Part shown: positions 26,684-36,219 of the stretch, piece after piece
Layout: each line of letters starts with the position of its first letter
Position numbering within the stretch: position 1 is the stretch's first letter
Assembly (NCBI RefSeq): GCF_946885885.1
Contig: NZ_CAMPHN010000008.1
Span: forward strand, 1 to 55,120
Direction: 5' to 3'
Source of the DNA: an uncultured Pseudomonas sp.
GTDB taxonomy: Bacteria > Pseudomonadota > Gammaproteobacteria > Pseudomonadales > Pseudomonadaceae
DNA: 55,120 nt
Translations under genes and position numbers: made by a program
The notes under the pieces: generated by a model
Told to the model about the DNA's origin: nothing
Database searches by the model: none
The model's input: only the letters and a program-made list of their open reading frames with translations

Positions 26684-28824
26684 AGCAGATTCTACAAGAT
26701 TTAGCCAAAGGTGAGACGTTACTAAAAGGCGCACCCGCTCCCTTGGTAACACGGGACGCGCTGGTTATTTCCAGTACAGTGACGCTGGTATCCGCCGGTA
26801 CCGAACGCATGCTGGTCGATTTCGGTCGTGCCTCATATCTGGAGAAAGCGCGTCAGCAGCCCGAGAAGGTCAAAATGGTTCTGGAGAAAGTCCAGACCGA
26901 TGGGTTACTGACGACCATCGATGCAGTGCAATCCAAGCTGTCGCAACCGCTGCCTTTGGGTTACTGCAATGTAGGTGTGGTTGCCGAAGTGGGTGCGGGT
27001 GCCGAAGCGTTTAAAGTGGGTGACCGTGTTGTGTCCAATGGCGCCCATGCCGATGTGGTGCGTGTACCCAAGAATCTCTGTGCCAAGGTGCCTGCCTCAG
27101 TGACGGATGAGGAGGCCGCTTTTGTTGTGGTGGCCAGTATCGGTTTGCAGGGCATTCGCTTAGCGGAACCTACCTTGGGTGAGGCTTTTGTCGTTACTGG
27201 GGTAGGCCTGATCGGGCTGCTCACGGTTCAGCTTTTGCGTGCCCAGGGCTGCCGTGTGCTAGCCATCGATTTCGATGAGTCGAAATTGGAATTGGCTCGC
27301 CAGTTCGGTGCGGATACCTGCAACCCTGGAAAAGGGGAAGATCCGGTAGCTGCTGGCATGGCGTTCAGCCGTGGGCATGGGGTCGACGGGGTCATTATCA
27401 CGGCTTCAACCAAGGCCAGTGATCCGGTGATTCAGGCTGCACGGATGAGTCGCAAGCGAGGCCGAATTATCCTTGTCGGTGTCACGGGACTTGAGCTGAA
27501 CCGTGCCGACTTTTACGAGAAAGAGCTGACATTCCAAGTTTCTTGCTCTTACGGGCCTGGCCGCTATGACCCTGTGTATGAGCAGCAGGGGCATGACTAC
27601 CCTTATGGCTTTGTGCGTTGGACTGAACAACGCAATTTCGAGGCGGTGTTGGATATGATGGCCTGCGGTAGCTTGGACGTTAAACCGCTGATTACCCACC
27701 GCTTTGTTTTTGAAGATGCGGCCAATGCCTACGACTTGCTGAGCACGGACAAGTCAGCCCTGGGCATTCTATTGAAATACAGCAGCGAGGCGAGCACTCG
27801 CTACCAGCGCACTGTGCCGTTAACGGCTAGTGGCAGCTTTGCCCCCGAGCGACCAATTACCGGGTTTATCGGCGCAGGTAATTATGCCTCACGGGTTCTG
27901 ATCCCAGCCTTCAAGGCCGCGGGTGCGCAATTCCATAGCATTGCCACCTCGGGCGGAATTAATGGAGTGATTCACGGTGAGAAAGCCGGGTTTGCTCATG
28001 CGACTACTGATACTCAGGGGATGTTGGACAATCCTGAGATCAACACTGTCGTTATTGTCACTCAGCACAATACCCATGCTCGTTTTGTTCAGGCTGCGTT
28101 AGCCTCCGGCAAGCATGTCTTCGTTGAGAAACCTCTGGCTATCACGCAAGAGGAATTGGCAAGCGTCGAATCCGCCTATGCGGTAGCTCAGAGCGTTGGC
28201 AAACCTGCTCGGTTAATGGTCGGCTTCAACCGCCGTTTTGCGCCGCAGGTGCAGAAAATGAAGGCATTGCTGGCGACAGTCAAAGAGCCAAAGACCTTTA
28301 TGATGACGATGAATGCCGGAGCCATACCGTCTGACCACTGGACGCAGGATATTCGGATCGGTGGTGGACGCATCATCGGTGAGGCCTGCCATTACATTGA
28401 CCTGATGCGTTTCCTGGCCGGTAGCGAAATCGTTTCCGTGCAATGCCGTCGTATGGGCAATCATCCCGGGGTTGCAACCACGGAGGATAAAGCCGCGATC
28501 ACACTGGGTTTTGCCGATGGCTCTTTTGGCACTATTCACTATTTGGCCAATGGTGCGGCGAGCTTCCCCAAAGAGCGGGTCGAGGTGTTTGCTGCCGGGC
28601 GTGTATTACAGTTGGATAATTTCCGTAAGCTCAAGGCTTTCGGCTGGCCCGGCTTTAAGCGAATGAACCTGTGGCGACAGGACAAAGGACAGCAGGAATG
28701 CTGCAAGCGTTTTCTGCAGGCTATTCAGTCCGGCGGCGATAACCCAATTCCCGTGGAAGAGATTTTCGAAGTGGCCAGGGTTTCGATCGAAGTGGCCGAC
28801 TTGTTGCGCAGCCAAAAGGATTGA
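26680..28824 (+). CDS. Two-domain oxidoreductase: alcohol-dehydrogenase-like plus Gfo/Idh/MocA
   Basis: 714 residues. Residues about 1-370 resemble a zinc-type medium-chain dehydrogenase: GTERMLVDFGRA, VGDRVVSNG, GVGLIGLLTVQLLRAQGCRVLAIDFD and GRIILVGVTG. Residues about 385-714 are a Gfo/Idh/MocA unit: ITGFIGAGNYASRVL, HNTHARFVQAALASGKHVFVEKPL and GEACHYIDLMRFL. Such fusions recur in surface-polysaccharide clusters beside heparinase-like genes. It may carry out coupled oxidation and reduction of one sugar nucleotide or lipid-linked sugar. Overlaps both neighbours by about 4 bp. Confidence 0.88.
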   Translation: MKQILQDLAKGETLLKGAPAPLVTRDALVISSTVTLVSAGTERMLVDFGRASYLEKARQQPEKVKMVLEKVQTDGLLTTIDAVQSKLSQPLPLGYCNVGVVAEVGAGAEAFKVGDRVVSNGAHADVVRVPKNLCAKVPASVTDEEAAFVVVASIGLQGIRLAEPTLGEAFVVTGVGLIGLLTVQLLRAQGCRVLAIDFDESKLELARQFGADTCNPGKGEDPVAAGMAFSRGHGVDGVIITASTKASDPVIQAARMSRKRGRIILVGVTGLELNRADFYEKELTFQVSCSYGPGRYDPVYEQQGHDYPYGFVRWTEQRNFEAVLDMMACGSLDVKPLITHRFVFEDAANAYDLLSTDKSALGILLKYSSEASTRYQRTVPLTASGSFAPERPITGFIGAGNYASRVLIPAFKAAGAQFHSIATSGGINGVIHGEKAGFAHATTDTQGMLDNPEINTVVIVTQHNTHARFVQAALASGKHVFVEKPLAITQEELASVESAYAVAQSVGKPARLMVGFNRRFAPQVQKMKALLATVKEPKTFMMTMNAGAIPSDHWTQDIRIGGGRIIGEACHYIDLMRFLAGSEIVSVQCRRMGNHPGVATTEDKAAITLGFADGSFGTIHYLANGAASFPKERVEVFAAGRVLQLDNFRKLKAFGWPGFKRMNLWRQDKGQQECCKRFLQAIQSGGDNPIPVEEIFEVARVSIEVADLLRSQKD

Positions 28825-28832
28825 CTCGGGGC

Positions 28833-30494
28833 ATGGGCCTTAAACGCATCGGTCGTCTGGCTAGTACGCTGAGGTATTTGACTGCGGAGCAAGTCATCTA
28901 CCGGCTGTATTATCGCGCCCGTTCATTACGAGTCGAGCCTGTGAATGAAGCGGCCCTGCGTTCATCGATGAGATGGGCATCGCCTGGGTTTATTCAGCCC
29001 TCTACCTCTGATGGTATCGAGTTTTCGTTTCTTGGGGCGAAGGGGCGTATCGACGATTCGAGTTGGAATGCTGCGCAGTACAGCAAGCTGTGGCTGTATA
29101 ACCTGCATTATCTGGACGACCTGAATGCCGTTGGGATCGATGAGCAGAATGCCCTGGCTCGTGCTCTGGTGAACCGCTGGATTGAGGCTAATCCACCGCC
29201 CTCCGGCAATGGCTGGGAGCCATATCCGCTTTCGCTGCGGATTGTAAATCTGGTTAAGTGGTTCGCTCGCCAGGAGGCTTTGGAGCCACACTGGCTTGCA
29301 AGCCTGGCTACGCAAATGCAGGCGCTTGCCAAGCAAGTCGAATATCACATCCTGGGTAACCATCTGTTTGCCAATGGCAAGGCATTGGTATTCGGTGGCA
29401 GTTATCTGGCCGGGCCAGATGCCGATCGATGGCTGGCAAAGGGGCTCAAGATTCTCGATCGGGAGGTTAAAGAGCAGTTCCTCGAGGATGGCGCGCATTT
29501 CGAACTATCGCCCATGTACCACGCCACTTTGCTGTGGGATATGTGCGACTTGGTGAATCTGGCTGAGCGGGTCGATTTGCCTGAGCTAAAGGCGCGCCTA
29601 CCAGAATGGTGCGCGGTGGTTACGCGAGGGTTGCGCTGGCTACGCAGTATGCAGCACCCGGATGGCGGGATTTCATTCTTCAATGATGCCGCCTTCGGCA
29701 TTGCGCCTGTTCTGTCCGATTTGGAGGTTTATGCCTCCAGATTAAGTGGCTGCTTGCCCATCGCTGAAAATTGTCCGGCTGAGGCTTTTGCTCTTACCCA
29801 CCATGCGCAAAGCGGTTATGCCATCGTCAATCTAGGGAGAGGGCACAAAGCCCTGTTGGATCTGGCTAAAGTTGGCCCCGACTATCAGCCGGGGCATGCT
29901 CATGCCGATACGCTCAGCTTTGAGCTAAGTCTTTTCGGGCAACGGATTTTCGTCAATTCAGGTACATCCCAATACGGGGAAGATGCGGAGCGTCATCGTC
30001 AGCGCAGCACCGCTGTGCACAATACAGTGGAAGTGGCGGGGGAGAATTCCTCGGAGGTGTGGGCTGGCTTTCGTGTCGCAAGGCGAGCCTTTCCGGTACT
30101 GGAAGCGCTGGCTGCGGATGCTGAGCAGATTCGTGTTCGCGCCTATCACACTGGGTATCGCCGCTTGAAGGGTAAGAACCTGCACAGGCGAGAGTGGCTA
30201 TTCAGCACCAATGATTGTCAGGTCATTGATGAGGTCACTGGGGCTTGTGACAATGCCGTAGCCAGGTTGCATGTGCACCCAGATGTGATTTTTGAATGGC
30301 ATGGTGAAGCGCTCGTTGCTGTGCTGGGTGAGGGGCAGCAGATCCGCGTGGTTATCGAGGGTGCCTCCTCGATAACGCTTCAGCCATCAAGCTGGCATCC
30401 TGCGTTCGGCTCGTCAATTCCCTGTCAATGCCTCGTTGCCGAGTTTTCATCAGGCAAGCTGATAACACGTATTAGTTGGAGTGGTTCTGTTTGA
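28833..30494 (+). CDS. Heparinase II/III-like protein without a signal peptide
   Basis: About 553 residues. N-terminal alpha domain shows NGWEPYPLSLRIVNLVKW, HILGNHLFANGKAL and HFELSPMYHATLLWDM. The C-terminal part has QPGHAHADTLSFEL and an RHRQRSTAVHNTVEV stretch. These are the motifs of the heparinase II/III superfamily, polysaccharide lyases acting on uronic-acid polymers. No hydrophobic signal is present, so it is predicted cytoplasmic, which is odd for a lyase in a Wzy system. It starts at ATG 28833; TTG 28821 is an alternative. Its stop overlaps the next gene. Function in assembly is unknown. Confidence 0.85.
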   Translation: MGLKRIGRLASTLRYLTAEQVIYRLYYRARSLRVEPVNEAALRSSMRWASPGFIQPSTSDGIEFSFLGAKGRIDDSSWNAAQYSKLWLYNLHYLDDLNAVGIDEQNALARALVNRWIEANPPPSGNGWEPYPLSLRIVNLVKWFARQEALEPHWLASLATQMQALAKQVEYHILGNHLFANGKALVFGGSYLAGPDADRWLAKGLKILDREVKEQFLEDGAHFELSPMYHATLLWDMCDLVNLAERVDLPELKARLPEWCAVVTRGLRWLRSMQHPDGGISFFNDAAFGIAPVLSDLEVYASRLSGCLPIAENCPAEAFALTHHAQSGYAIVNLGRGHKALLDLAKVGPDYQPGHAHADTLSFELSLFGQRIFVNSGTSQYGEDAERHRQRSTAVHNTVEVAGENSSEVWAGFRVARRAFPVLEALAADAEQIRVRAYHTGYRRLKGKNLHRREWLFSTNDCQVIDEVTGACDNAVARLHVHPDVIFEWHGEALVAVLGEGQQIRVVIEGASSITLQPSSWHPAFGSSIPCQCLVAEFSSGKLITRISWSGSV

Positions 30495-31669
30495 AGCTTT
30501 TGATTCTGAGTTTTTATTACCATCCTGACCTTTCTGCTGGCTCTTTTCGTACGAGTGCCCTGGTTAAAGCATTGCTTGAACAGCTACCTGCGGATGCACA
30601 GATAGAGCTTATTACCACTCTACCTAATCGCTATAGCTCTTTTACTAACGATGCCCCTCAGTATGAGGCTCATCCGCGGCTTATCGTTCACCGCATTGCC
30701 TTGCCTGCCCATCAAAGTGGCATGATCGATCAATCTAAGGCCTTCCTCTCCTATGGGCGGGGCGTGTTAAAGCTGATTAAGGGTAAGCGATACGATCTCG
30801 TCTATGCCACTTCTTCGCGTCTGATGACCGCTGCGCTGGGTTCGCTTGTGGCGCGTCGACTGCGTGCGCCTCTTTACTTGGATATCCGCGATATTTTTGT
30901 GGATACGATCAAGGATGTGCTGCCCAGGAAGGTGACCTTGTTCTTGAAGCCAGTATTCTCCTTGCTGGAATCCTGGACTATCCGCAGTGCTGATAAGGTG
31001 AATTTGGTTTCGGCTGGCTTTCTTCCCTACTTCAAAAGCCGTTATCCCAGGCAACAGTTTTCACTTTTCACCAATGGTATTGATGATGAGTTTATTCAAG
31101 CGCAACCCGAGGCCGAAGTCGCGTCCGACCAAGGTGTGCTTGATGTGGTTTATGCGGGCAATATGGGAGAGGGGCAGGGGTTACAAGCGATAATTCCCGC
31201 TCTGGCCAAGCGCTTCGAGGGGCGACTGCGTTTTCGCTTGATTGGTGATGGTGGCAGGCGAAAGCAATTGGCCGATTCTTTGGCTGCGGTCGGTTGTAAC
31301 AATGTTGAGCTGTTAGCGCCGGTTAACCGAGACACTTTGATTGATGAATATAAAGCAGCCGACGTGCTGTTCCTTCACCTTAACGATCATGATGCCTTCA
31401 GAAAGGTTCTTCCCTCAAAGCTGTTCGAGTATGCCGCACTGGGCAAGCCAATATGGGCTGGGGTGGCCGGTTATGCCTCGGAGTTTGTGAATACCCATAT
31501 TAGTAATGCTGTGACGTTTTCACCTTGCTGCGCCGAGGAGGCGGTCAAATCTTTTGAGCAACTAGAGTTGCGTACCGTGGCGCGTATCGACTTTGTCGAG
31601 CAATTTTCACGGGTCAATATCATGAACGATATGGCCTGCGATGTTATGGCTTCGGCAGGGAGAACTTGA
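30491..31669 (+). CDS. Glycosyltransferase family 4
   Basis: 392-residue GT-B transferase. N-terminal LLILSFYYHPDLSAGSFRTSALV is a common start for GT4 enzymes; DVVYAGNMGEGQGLQAIIPAL, RLIGDGGRRKQL and the C-terminal SKLFEYAALGKPIWAG make the donor-binding part. A TTG start at 30491 is inferred, with GGAG nine bases upstream, overlapping the heparinase stop. It likely adds the second sugar of the O unit, possibly ManNAcA, but donor and acceptor cannot be read from the sequence. Confidence 0.88.
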   Translation: MKLLILSFYYHPDLSAGSFRTSALVKALLEQLPADAQIELITTLPNRYSSFTNDAPQYEAHPRLIVHRIALPAHQSGMIDQSKAFLSYGRGVLKLIKGKRYDLVYATSSRLMTAALGSLVARRLRAPLYLDIRDIFVDTIKDVLPRKVTLFLKPVFSLLESWTIRSADKVNLVSAGFLPYFKSRYPRQQFSLFTNGIDDEFIQAQPEAEVASDQGVLDVVYAGNMGEGQGLQAIIPALAKRFEGRLRFRLIGDGGRRKQLADSLAAVGCNNVELLAPVNRDTLIDEYKAADVLFLHLNDHDAFRKVLPSKLFEYAALGKPIWAGVAGYASEFVNTHISNAVTFSPCCAEEAVKSFEQLELRTVARIDFVEQFSRVNIMNDMACDVMASAGRT

Positions 31670-32631
31670 CGGTGCGTATTGTATTGACTGGCGCGAGCGG
31701 TTTCGTTGGGCGGTGTCTACTTAATGAGTTATTAGAGGCTGAACATCAAGTTACGGCAGTGTTGCGCAAGCACGCTGATGAGGTCGATACACGGGCGCGC
31801 TTGGGGGTGATCGATGACTTTGCGAGTTCTTTGAGCTGGGGGGCGCTCCTGCTAGGCCAGGAAGTTGTTGTTCACTGCGCTGCCCGTGTTCATGTGATGC
31901 ACGATACATCCTCTGACCCCCTCGTCGAGTTTCGTAAGGTTAACCTTGAAGGCACCTTGAATCTCGCCCGTCAGGCCGCGGCGGCGGGAGTGCGGCGCTT
32001 TATCTTTATCAGCTCGATCAAGGTGAATGGCGAAGGCACTGCGCCGAGCCTACCGTACAAGGCCGATGATGATCCGGCTCCGCTTGATCCGTATGGCGTC
32101 TCCAAAATGGAGGCTGAACAGGGCTTGCGTGCGCTCGCAGCCGAAACCGGGATGGAAGTGGTGATTATTCGTCCGGTGCTGGTATATGGGCCGGGCGTGA
32201 AAGCTAATTTCCTGAGCATGATGCGCTGGCTACACAAGGGCGTGCCATTACCGTTTGGGGCGATCCATAACCGGCGCAGCTTGGTTGCCTTGGACAATCT
32301 GGTGGATTTGATCGTGACTTGTATCGAGCACCCGGCCGCTGCGAATCAGACCTTTCTAGTTAGCGATGGCGAGGATCTTTCGACCAGCGAGTTGCTGCGT
32401 CGTATGGGGGTAGCCTTGGGCAAACCGGCGCGTTTGTTGCCGGTGCCGAGTCGGCTACTGGAAGTGGGAGCGGTAATGCTTGGCAAGAAAGCCCTTTCCC
32501 AGCGCTTGTGCGGTTCGCTACAGGTGGATATCGGCAAAACCCGTGAGCTACTTAATTGGACTCCGCCGGTCAGCGTCGATGAAGCGCTACGCAAAACGGC
32601 CAAACATTTTTTGGAACAGCACGCTAAATGA
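31666..32631 (+). CDS. NAD-dependent epimerase/4-reductase (WbpV/WbpK-like)
   Basis: 321-residue extended SDR: LTGASGFVGRCL at the N-terminus, FISSIKVNGEGT, and catalytic DPYGVSKMEAEQ (Tyr and Lys four apart). VDDNLVDL-type segments (LVALDNLVDLI) follow. Such proteins encoded just upstream of wbpL reduce the WbpM product at C4 to UDP-QuiNAc or UDP-FucNAc, the first sugar on undecaprenyl phosphate. It starts at TTG 31666, which overlaps the GT4 stop by 4 bp, or GTG 31672. A related gene lies inverted at 37833-38831. Confidence 0.88.
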   Translation: MTVRIVLTGASGFVGRCLLNELLEAEHQVTAVLRKHADEVDTRARLGVIDDFASSLSWGALLLGQEVVVHCAARVHVMHDTSSDPLVEFRKVNLEGTLNLARQAAAAGVRRFIFISSIKVNGEGTAPSLPYKADDDPAPLDPYGVSKMEAEQGLRALAAETGMEVVIIRPVLVYGPGVKANFLSMMRWLHKGVPLPFGAIHNRRSLVALDNLVDLIVTCIEHPAAANQTFLVSDGEDLSTSELLRRMGVALGKPARLLPVPSRLLEVGAVMLGKKALSQRLCGSLQVDIGKTRELLNWTPPVSVDEALRKTAKHFLEQHAK

Positions 32632-33662
32632 GTATCTGGTGGTTATTGCCGGCGATCGCCGGCGTTGCGCTTTTTTTAACCGGCGCGTTACGCCGTTACG
32701 CCTTGGCCCGCAGTTTGATCGATATCCCCAATGCACGTAGCTCGCACTCGGTGCCGACGCCACGTGGTGGTGGTGTGGCTATTGTCGTGAGTTTTCTGGT
32801 GGCCTTGCCATTGGTGGCCGGCATGGGTTTGCTAGCTTGGTCTTTAGTCTGGGCATTATTGGGCGCGGGCGTTGGTATTGCCCTTTTGGGCTTTCTCGAT
32901 GATCACGGGCATATTGCCGCGCGCTGGCGTTTGCTCGGGCATTTTGCCGCGGCCGTTTGGGCGCTGTTCTGGCTAGGTGGTCTGCCGCCTTTGACGTTGT
33001 TTGGCTTCGGTGTCGATCTGGGCTGGATCGGTCATGTGCTGGCAGCGATTTATCTGGTGTGGTTGCTGAACCTCTATAACTTTATGGACGGCATCGATGG
33101 CATTGCCAGTGTTGAGGCGATTTGCGTGTGCATTGGTGGGGCATTGGTGTATGTCTTGTTGGGCTTCGCAGGCTTAGCCCAACCTACGGTTTGGGTAATG
33201 CCAATGTTGCTGGCGGCCGCGGTGGCGGGCTTTCTATTCTGGAATTTCCCCCCTGCGCGGATCTTTATGGGCGATGCGGGGAGTGGCTTTCTCGGTATCG
33301 TCCTGGGTGTTTTATCGCTGCAGGCGGCCTGGCTGGCGCCGCAATTGCTGTGGAGTTGGTTGATCCTCCTCGGTGCCTTTATCGTCGATGCCACTTTTAC
33401 CCTACTACGGCGTCTACTACGTGGGGATAAGGTATATGAAGCTCACCGTAGCCATGCCTATCAATATGCGTCCCGCCAATTTGGCCGGCACTTACCGGTT
33501 ACGCTTGCGGTTGCTGCGATTAACCTGTTTTGGCTACTGCCCATTGCTTTGTGGGTTGGGCTTGGTGGTATCGATGGTCTGCTAGCCTTGCTAATTGCTT
33601 ATCTGCCGTTAGTGCTGCTATGTATCAAGTTTCGCGCTGGAGAGCTTGAAAGCAAGGCGTAA
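32628..33662 (+). CDS. wbpL: Undecaprenyl-phosphate N-acetylaminosugar-1-phosphate transferase (WbpL/WecA family)
   Basis: 344-residue polytopic membrane protein of the MraY/WecA family that starts the O unit by transferring a sugar-1-phosphate to undecaprenyl phosphate. Seen: NARSSHSVPTPRGGG at about 36-50, GFLDDHGHI with the paired aspartates, NFMDGIDGIA, RIFMGDAGSGFLG and EAHRSHAYQ, in the expected order. About ten membrane helices. It overlaps the upstream reductase by 4 bp. WbpL in P. aeruginosa accepts FucNAc-type and GlcNAc donors; WbpM plus the 4-reductase suggest QuiNAc or FucNAc here. Confidence 0.92.
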   Translation: MSIWWLLPAIAGVALFLTGALRRYALARSLIDIPNARSSHSVPTPRGGGVAIVVSFLVALPLVAGMGLLAWSLVWALLGAGVGIALLGFLDDHGHIAARWRLLGHFAAAVWALFWLGGLPPLTLFGFGVDLGWIGHVLAAIYLVWLLNLYNFMDGIDGIASVEAICVCIGGALVYVLLGFAGLAQPTVWVMPMLLAAAVAGFLFWNFPPARIFMGDAGSGFLGIVLGVLSLQAAWLAPQLLWSWLILLGAFIVDATFTLLRRLLRGDKVYEAHRSHAYQYASRQFGRHLPVTLAVAAINLFWLLPIALWVGLGGIDGLLALLIAYLPLVLLCIKFRAGELESKA

Positions 33663-33761
33663 AGACAACGCTTTCGTCGATGATGAGTGTCGCGCTAACC
33701 ATGACATATCGATTTAATGCAAGGAGGGCAGGGCGTTGTTCCGCTTTATCCGCGTTTGACC

Positions 33762-33833
33762 TTGAAGGCGCTGAAAGCTTCGCGGCTGAAGCCCCTCCCA
33801 CGGAAAGCGACGAATGATTTATGTCGCGACACT
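33762..33833. repeat. REP-type repeat between wbpL and wbpM
   Basis: CTTGAAGGCGCTGAAAGC, then GCGGCTGAAGCCCCTCCCAC and ATGTCGCGACACTA. It matches the right half of 758-873 and resembles 35962-36025. The 243-bp gap otherwise shows no gene. Confidence 0.72.
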
Positions 33834-33905
33834 ACTTTGTGTGTTGGTTTGGAGCCGTTTAGAGCCAATTTGGGTTTGGGCTTAGCAAGGATTTGAGGTG
33901 TTACG

Positions 33906-35912
33906 GTGTTAAGGATTGCTGAAAAGGTTCGTACACGACTGGTCGCATTGCCACGGCGCTATAAGCGCTTGATGCAGGTTTTTGTCGATGTGTTGTTGGT
34001 TTGGGCAGCCCTTTGGTTGGCTTTTGTCGTGCGTTTAGGGAATTCGAATAGTATCGAACCCCTCGACGGCCATGCCTGGCTGTTCGCTTTGGCCCCACTC
34101 ATAGCAATTCCTATGTTCATTCGCTTCGGCATGTACCGGGCGGTGATGCGCTATTTTGGCAACGATGCCTTGATGGCTATCGTTAAAGCGGTTTCGCTTT
34201 CGGCGTTGATTCTGGCATTGGCTGTCTATTGGTATCAAGACGCTCCTAAGCTTATTCCCCGTTCGATGGTGCTTAACTACTGGTGGTTGAGCCTGGTAAT
34301 GATCGGTGGCTTACGCCTGCTGATGCGTCAGTATTTTATGGGCGACTGGTATTCGTCGGATCAGCCCTACCGTCTACAGGGGCGTGATGCGGGTTTGCCG
34401 AAGGTTGCGGTGTATGGTGCGGGTGCGGCCGGTAACCAGTTGGTCGCTGCGCTGCGGTTGGGCCGTGGCATGCGTCCTGTGGCTTTCATTGACGACGACT
34501 CCGGGATCGCCAATCGGGTGATCGCGGGGCTGCGGGTTTATACCCCTAAGCATATTCAGCAGATGATCAATGAAACCGGTGCAGAGGAAATTCTACTGGC
34601 GATTCCTTCAGCTTCGAGGGCTCGGCGGCGCGAGGTTTTAGAGAACCTTGAACAGTACCCGTTGCATGTGCGCAGCGTGCCAGGTTTTATGGATTTGGCC
34701 AGTGGGCGGGTCAAGGTCGACGATGTGCAGGAAGTGGACATCGGCGATTTGCTCGGCCGCGATGCGGTGCCACCGCAGCAGGATCTATTCGAGCGCTGCA
34801 TCCGCGGCCAAGTGGTCATGGTGACGGGCGCTGGTGGCTCCATCGGTTCTGAGTTGTGTCGGCAGATTATTGCTACCGGGCCGACTACCTTGCTGCTGTT
34901 CGAACACGGCGAGTTCAATCTCTACAGCATTCACAGTGAGCTGGAACAGCGCATTCGTCGTGAATCTTTGCCCGTTCGCCTGGTACCTATCCTGGGATCG
35001 ATCCGGAATGCGGGTCGCTTGCTGGATGTGATGCGCACCTGGACGGTGAACACGGTTTATCACGCCGCGGCCTATAAGCATGTGCCTATGGTCGAGCACA
35101 ATATTGCCGAAGGGGTTTTGAATAATGTGCTGGGTTCTACCTTTACCGCCCAGGCGGCGGTGAAGGCCGGGGTCGAGCATTTTGTGTTGATTTCCACCGA
35201 CAAGGCCGTGCGCCCGACCAATGTGATGGGCAGCACCAAGCGCTTGGCGGAGATGGTATTGCAGGCGCTGAGTCGCGAGTCGGCGCCTGTGTTGTTCCGA
35301 GATGACGAGGGTTTGCATCAGCTCAACAAGACCCGCTTCACCATGGTGCGTTTTGGCAATGTATTGGGTTCTTCCGGCTCGGTGATTCCGCTGTTTCATG
35401 AGCAGATTCGCAAAGGCGGTCCTGTCACGGTTACCCATCCGAATATCACCCGCTATTTCATGACGATTCCCGAGGCGGCCCAGCTAGTGATTCAAGCCGG
35501 CGCCATGGGGCAGGGCGGGGATGTGTTCGTGCTGGATATGGGCCAGCCGGTGAAAATCGCTGTATTGGCCGAGAAGATGATTCACCTTAGCGGCTTGAGC
35601 GTGCGCTCGGATAAGAATCCTCATGGCGATATCGCTATTGAGTTCACCGGTTTACGCCCTGGTGAGAAGCTGTATGAGGAGCTGTTGATTGGCGACAACG
35701 TTAGCCCTACAGAACATCCGATGATCATGCGGGCTAACGAAGAGCATCTATCTTGGGATACGTTTAAGAAAGTATTGGGGGATCTTCTGGCGGCAGTCGA
35801 GCGCGATGATTATGACCGGGTGCGCCAACTGCTGCGTGAAACCGTCAGTGGCTACAAGCCCGAAGGCGAGATTGTCGACTGGATTCATCAGCAGCGGCGG
35901 ATTGAGCCTTAG
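33906..35912 (+). CDS. wbpM: UDP-N-acetylglucosamine 4,6-dehydratase, membrane-bound
   Basis: 668 residues: four N-terminal membrane helices (about 20-125), a first nucleotide-binding region with VAVYGAGAAGNQLV, then the catalytic SDR domain from about residue 300 with VTGAGGSIGSELCRQI. The catalytic stretch STDKAVRPTNVMGSTKR has methionine where short dehydratases have tyrosine, as known for WbpM. It makes UDP-4-keto-6-deoxy-GlcNAc, the precursor of QuiNAc or FucNAc. Starts at GTG 33906. It is the usual right end of the Pseudomonas O-antigen locus. A diverged fossil of a second wbpM end lies at 37777-37827. Confidence 0.96.
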   Translation: MLRIAEKVRTRLVALPRRYKRLMQVFVDVLLVWAALWLAFVVRLGNSNSIEPLDGHAWLFALAPLIAIPMFIRFGMYRAVMRYFGNDALMAIVKAVSLSALILALAVYWYQDAPKLIPRSMVLNYWWLSLVMIGGLRLLMRQYFMGDWYSSDQPYRLQGRDAGLPKVAVYGAGAAGNQLVAALRLGRGMRPVAFIDDDSGIANRVIAGLRVYTPKHIQQMINETGAEEILLAIPSASRARRREVLENLEQYPLHVRSVPGFMDLASGRVKVDDVQEVDIGDLLGRDAVPPQQDLFERCIRGQVVMVTGAGGSIGSELCRQIIATGPTTLLLFEHGEFNLYSIHSELEQRIRRESLPVRLVPILGSIRNAGRLLDVMRTWTVNTVYHAAAYKHVPMVEHNIAEGVLNNVLGSTFTAQAAVKAGVEHFVLISTDKAVRPTNVMGSTKRLAEMVLQALSRESAPVLFRDDEGLHQLNKTRFTMVRFGNVLGSSGSVIPLFHEQIRKGGPVTVTHPNITRYFMTIPEAAQLVIQAGAMGQGGDVFVLDMGQPVKIAVLAEKMIHLSGLSVRSDKNPHGDIAIEFTGLRPGEKLYEELLIGDNVSPTEHPMIMRANEEHLSWDTFKKVLGDLLAAVERDDYDRVRQLLRETVSGYKPEGEIVDWIHQQRRIEP

Positions 35913-35961
35913 CGGGTACTTTAGCTGGCCAGCCAGTCCACGACTGCGATATCGACTGCTT

Positions 35962-36008
35962 TTTAGCCGCGAAAGCTTGCACAGCAACAGCACAGCTCCG
36001 CGGCTAAA
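35962..36008. repeat. REP-like inverted repeat after wbpM
   Basis: TTTAGCCGCG (35962-35971) and CGCGGCTAAA (35999-36008) are perfect 10-bp arms, followed by GCCCCCCACAAGG. Same family as 758-873. The 307-bp gap between wbpM and abiEi holds this, AT-rich DNA and the abiE operator. It may act as a transcription barrier, but no T-tract follows. Confidence 0.75.
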
Positions 36009-36170
36009 GCCCCCCACAAGGAACACCATAGCCGAAAAATCAATGATATACAGATGGTTCAAGAGGGCTGACCCGGCCCGAGAGTTTGGTTTTTGAAGCG
36101 GACTATGTTCGCTATCGCGCGGGTGATGTGTCGCTGTGTTGCTATTAGTTGGTGTTTTTTATCTTATTTT

Positions 36171-36211
36171 TTTACATAGAAAATCGACTAATATTCGTTT
36201 TTCTATGTAAA
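36171..36211 (+). promoter_or_regulatory. abiE operator/promoter: 13-bp inverted repeat
   Basis: TTTACATAGAAAA (36171-36183) and TTTTCTATGTAAA (36199-36211) are perfect arms with a 15-nt spacer, ending 8 nt before the abiEi ATG. A possible promoter uses TCGACT (36184-36189), 18 nt, TAAAAT (36208-36213). It would start transcription near 36220, making a leaderless message. AbiEi antitoxins are known to repress their own promoter through inverted repeats. Confidence 0.7.
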
Positions 36212-36219
36212 ATACCCCC

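Noticed and set aside
27660..27680. ops-like TGCGGTAGCTTGG
   Set aside because: It is inside the coding sequence of the two-domain oxidoreductase and lacks the leading GGC; likely chance.
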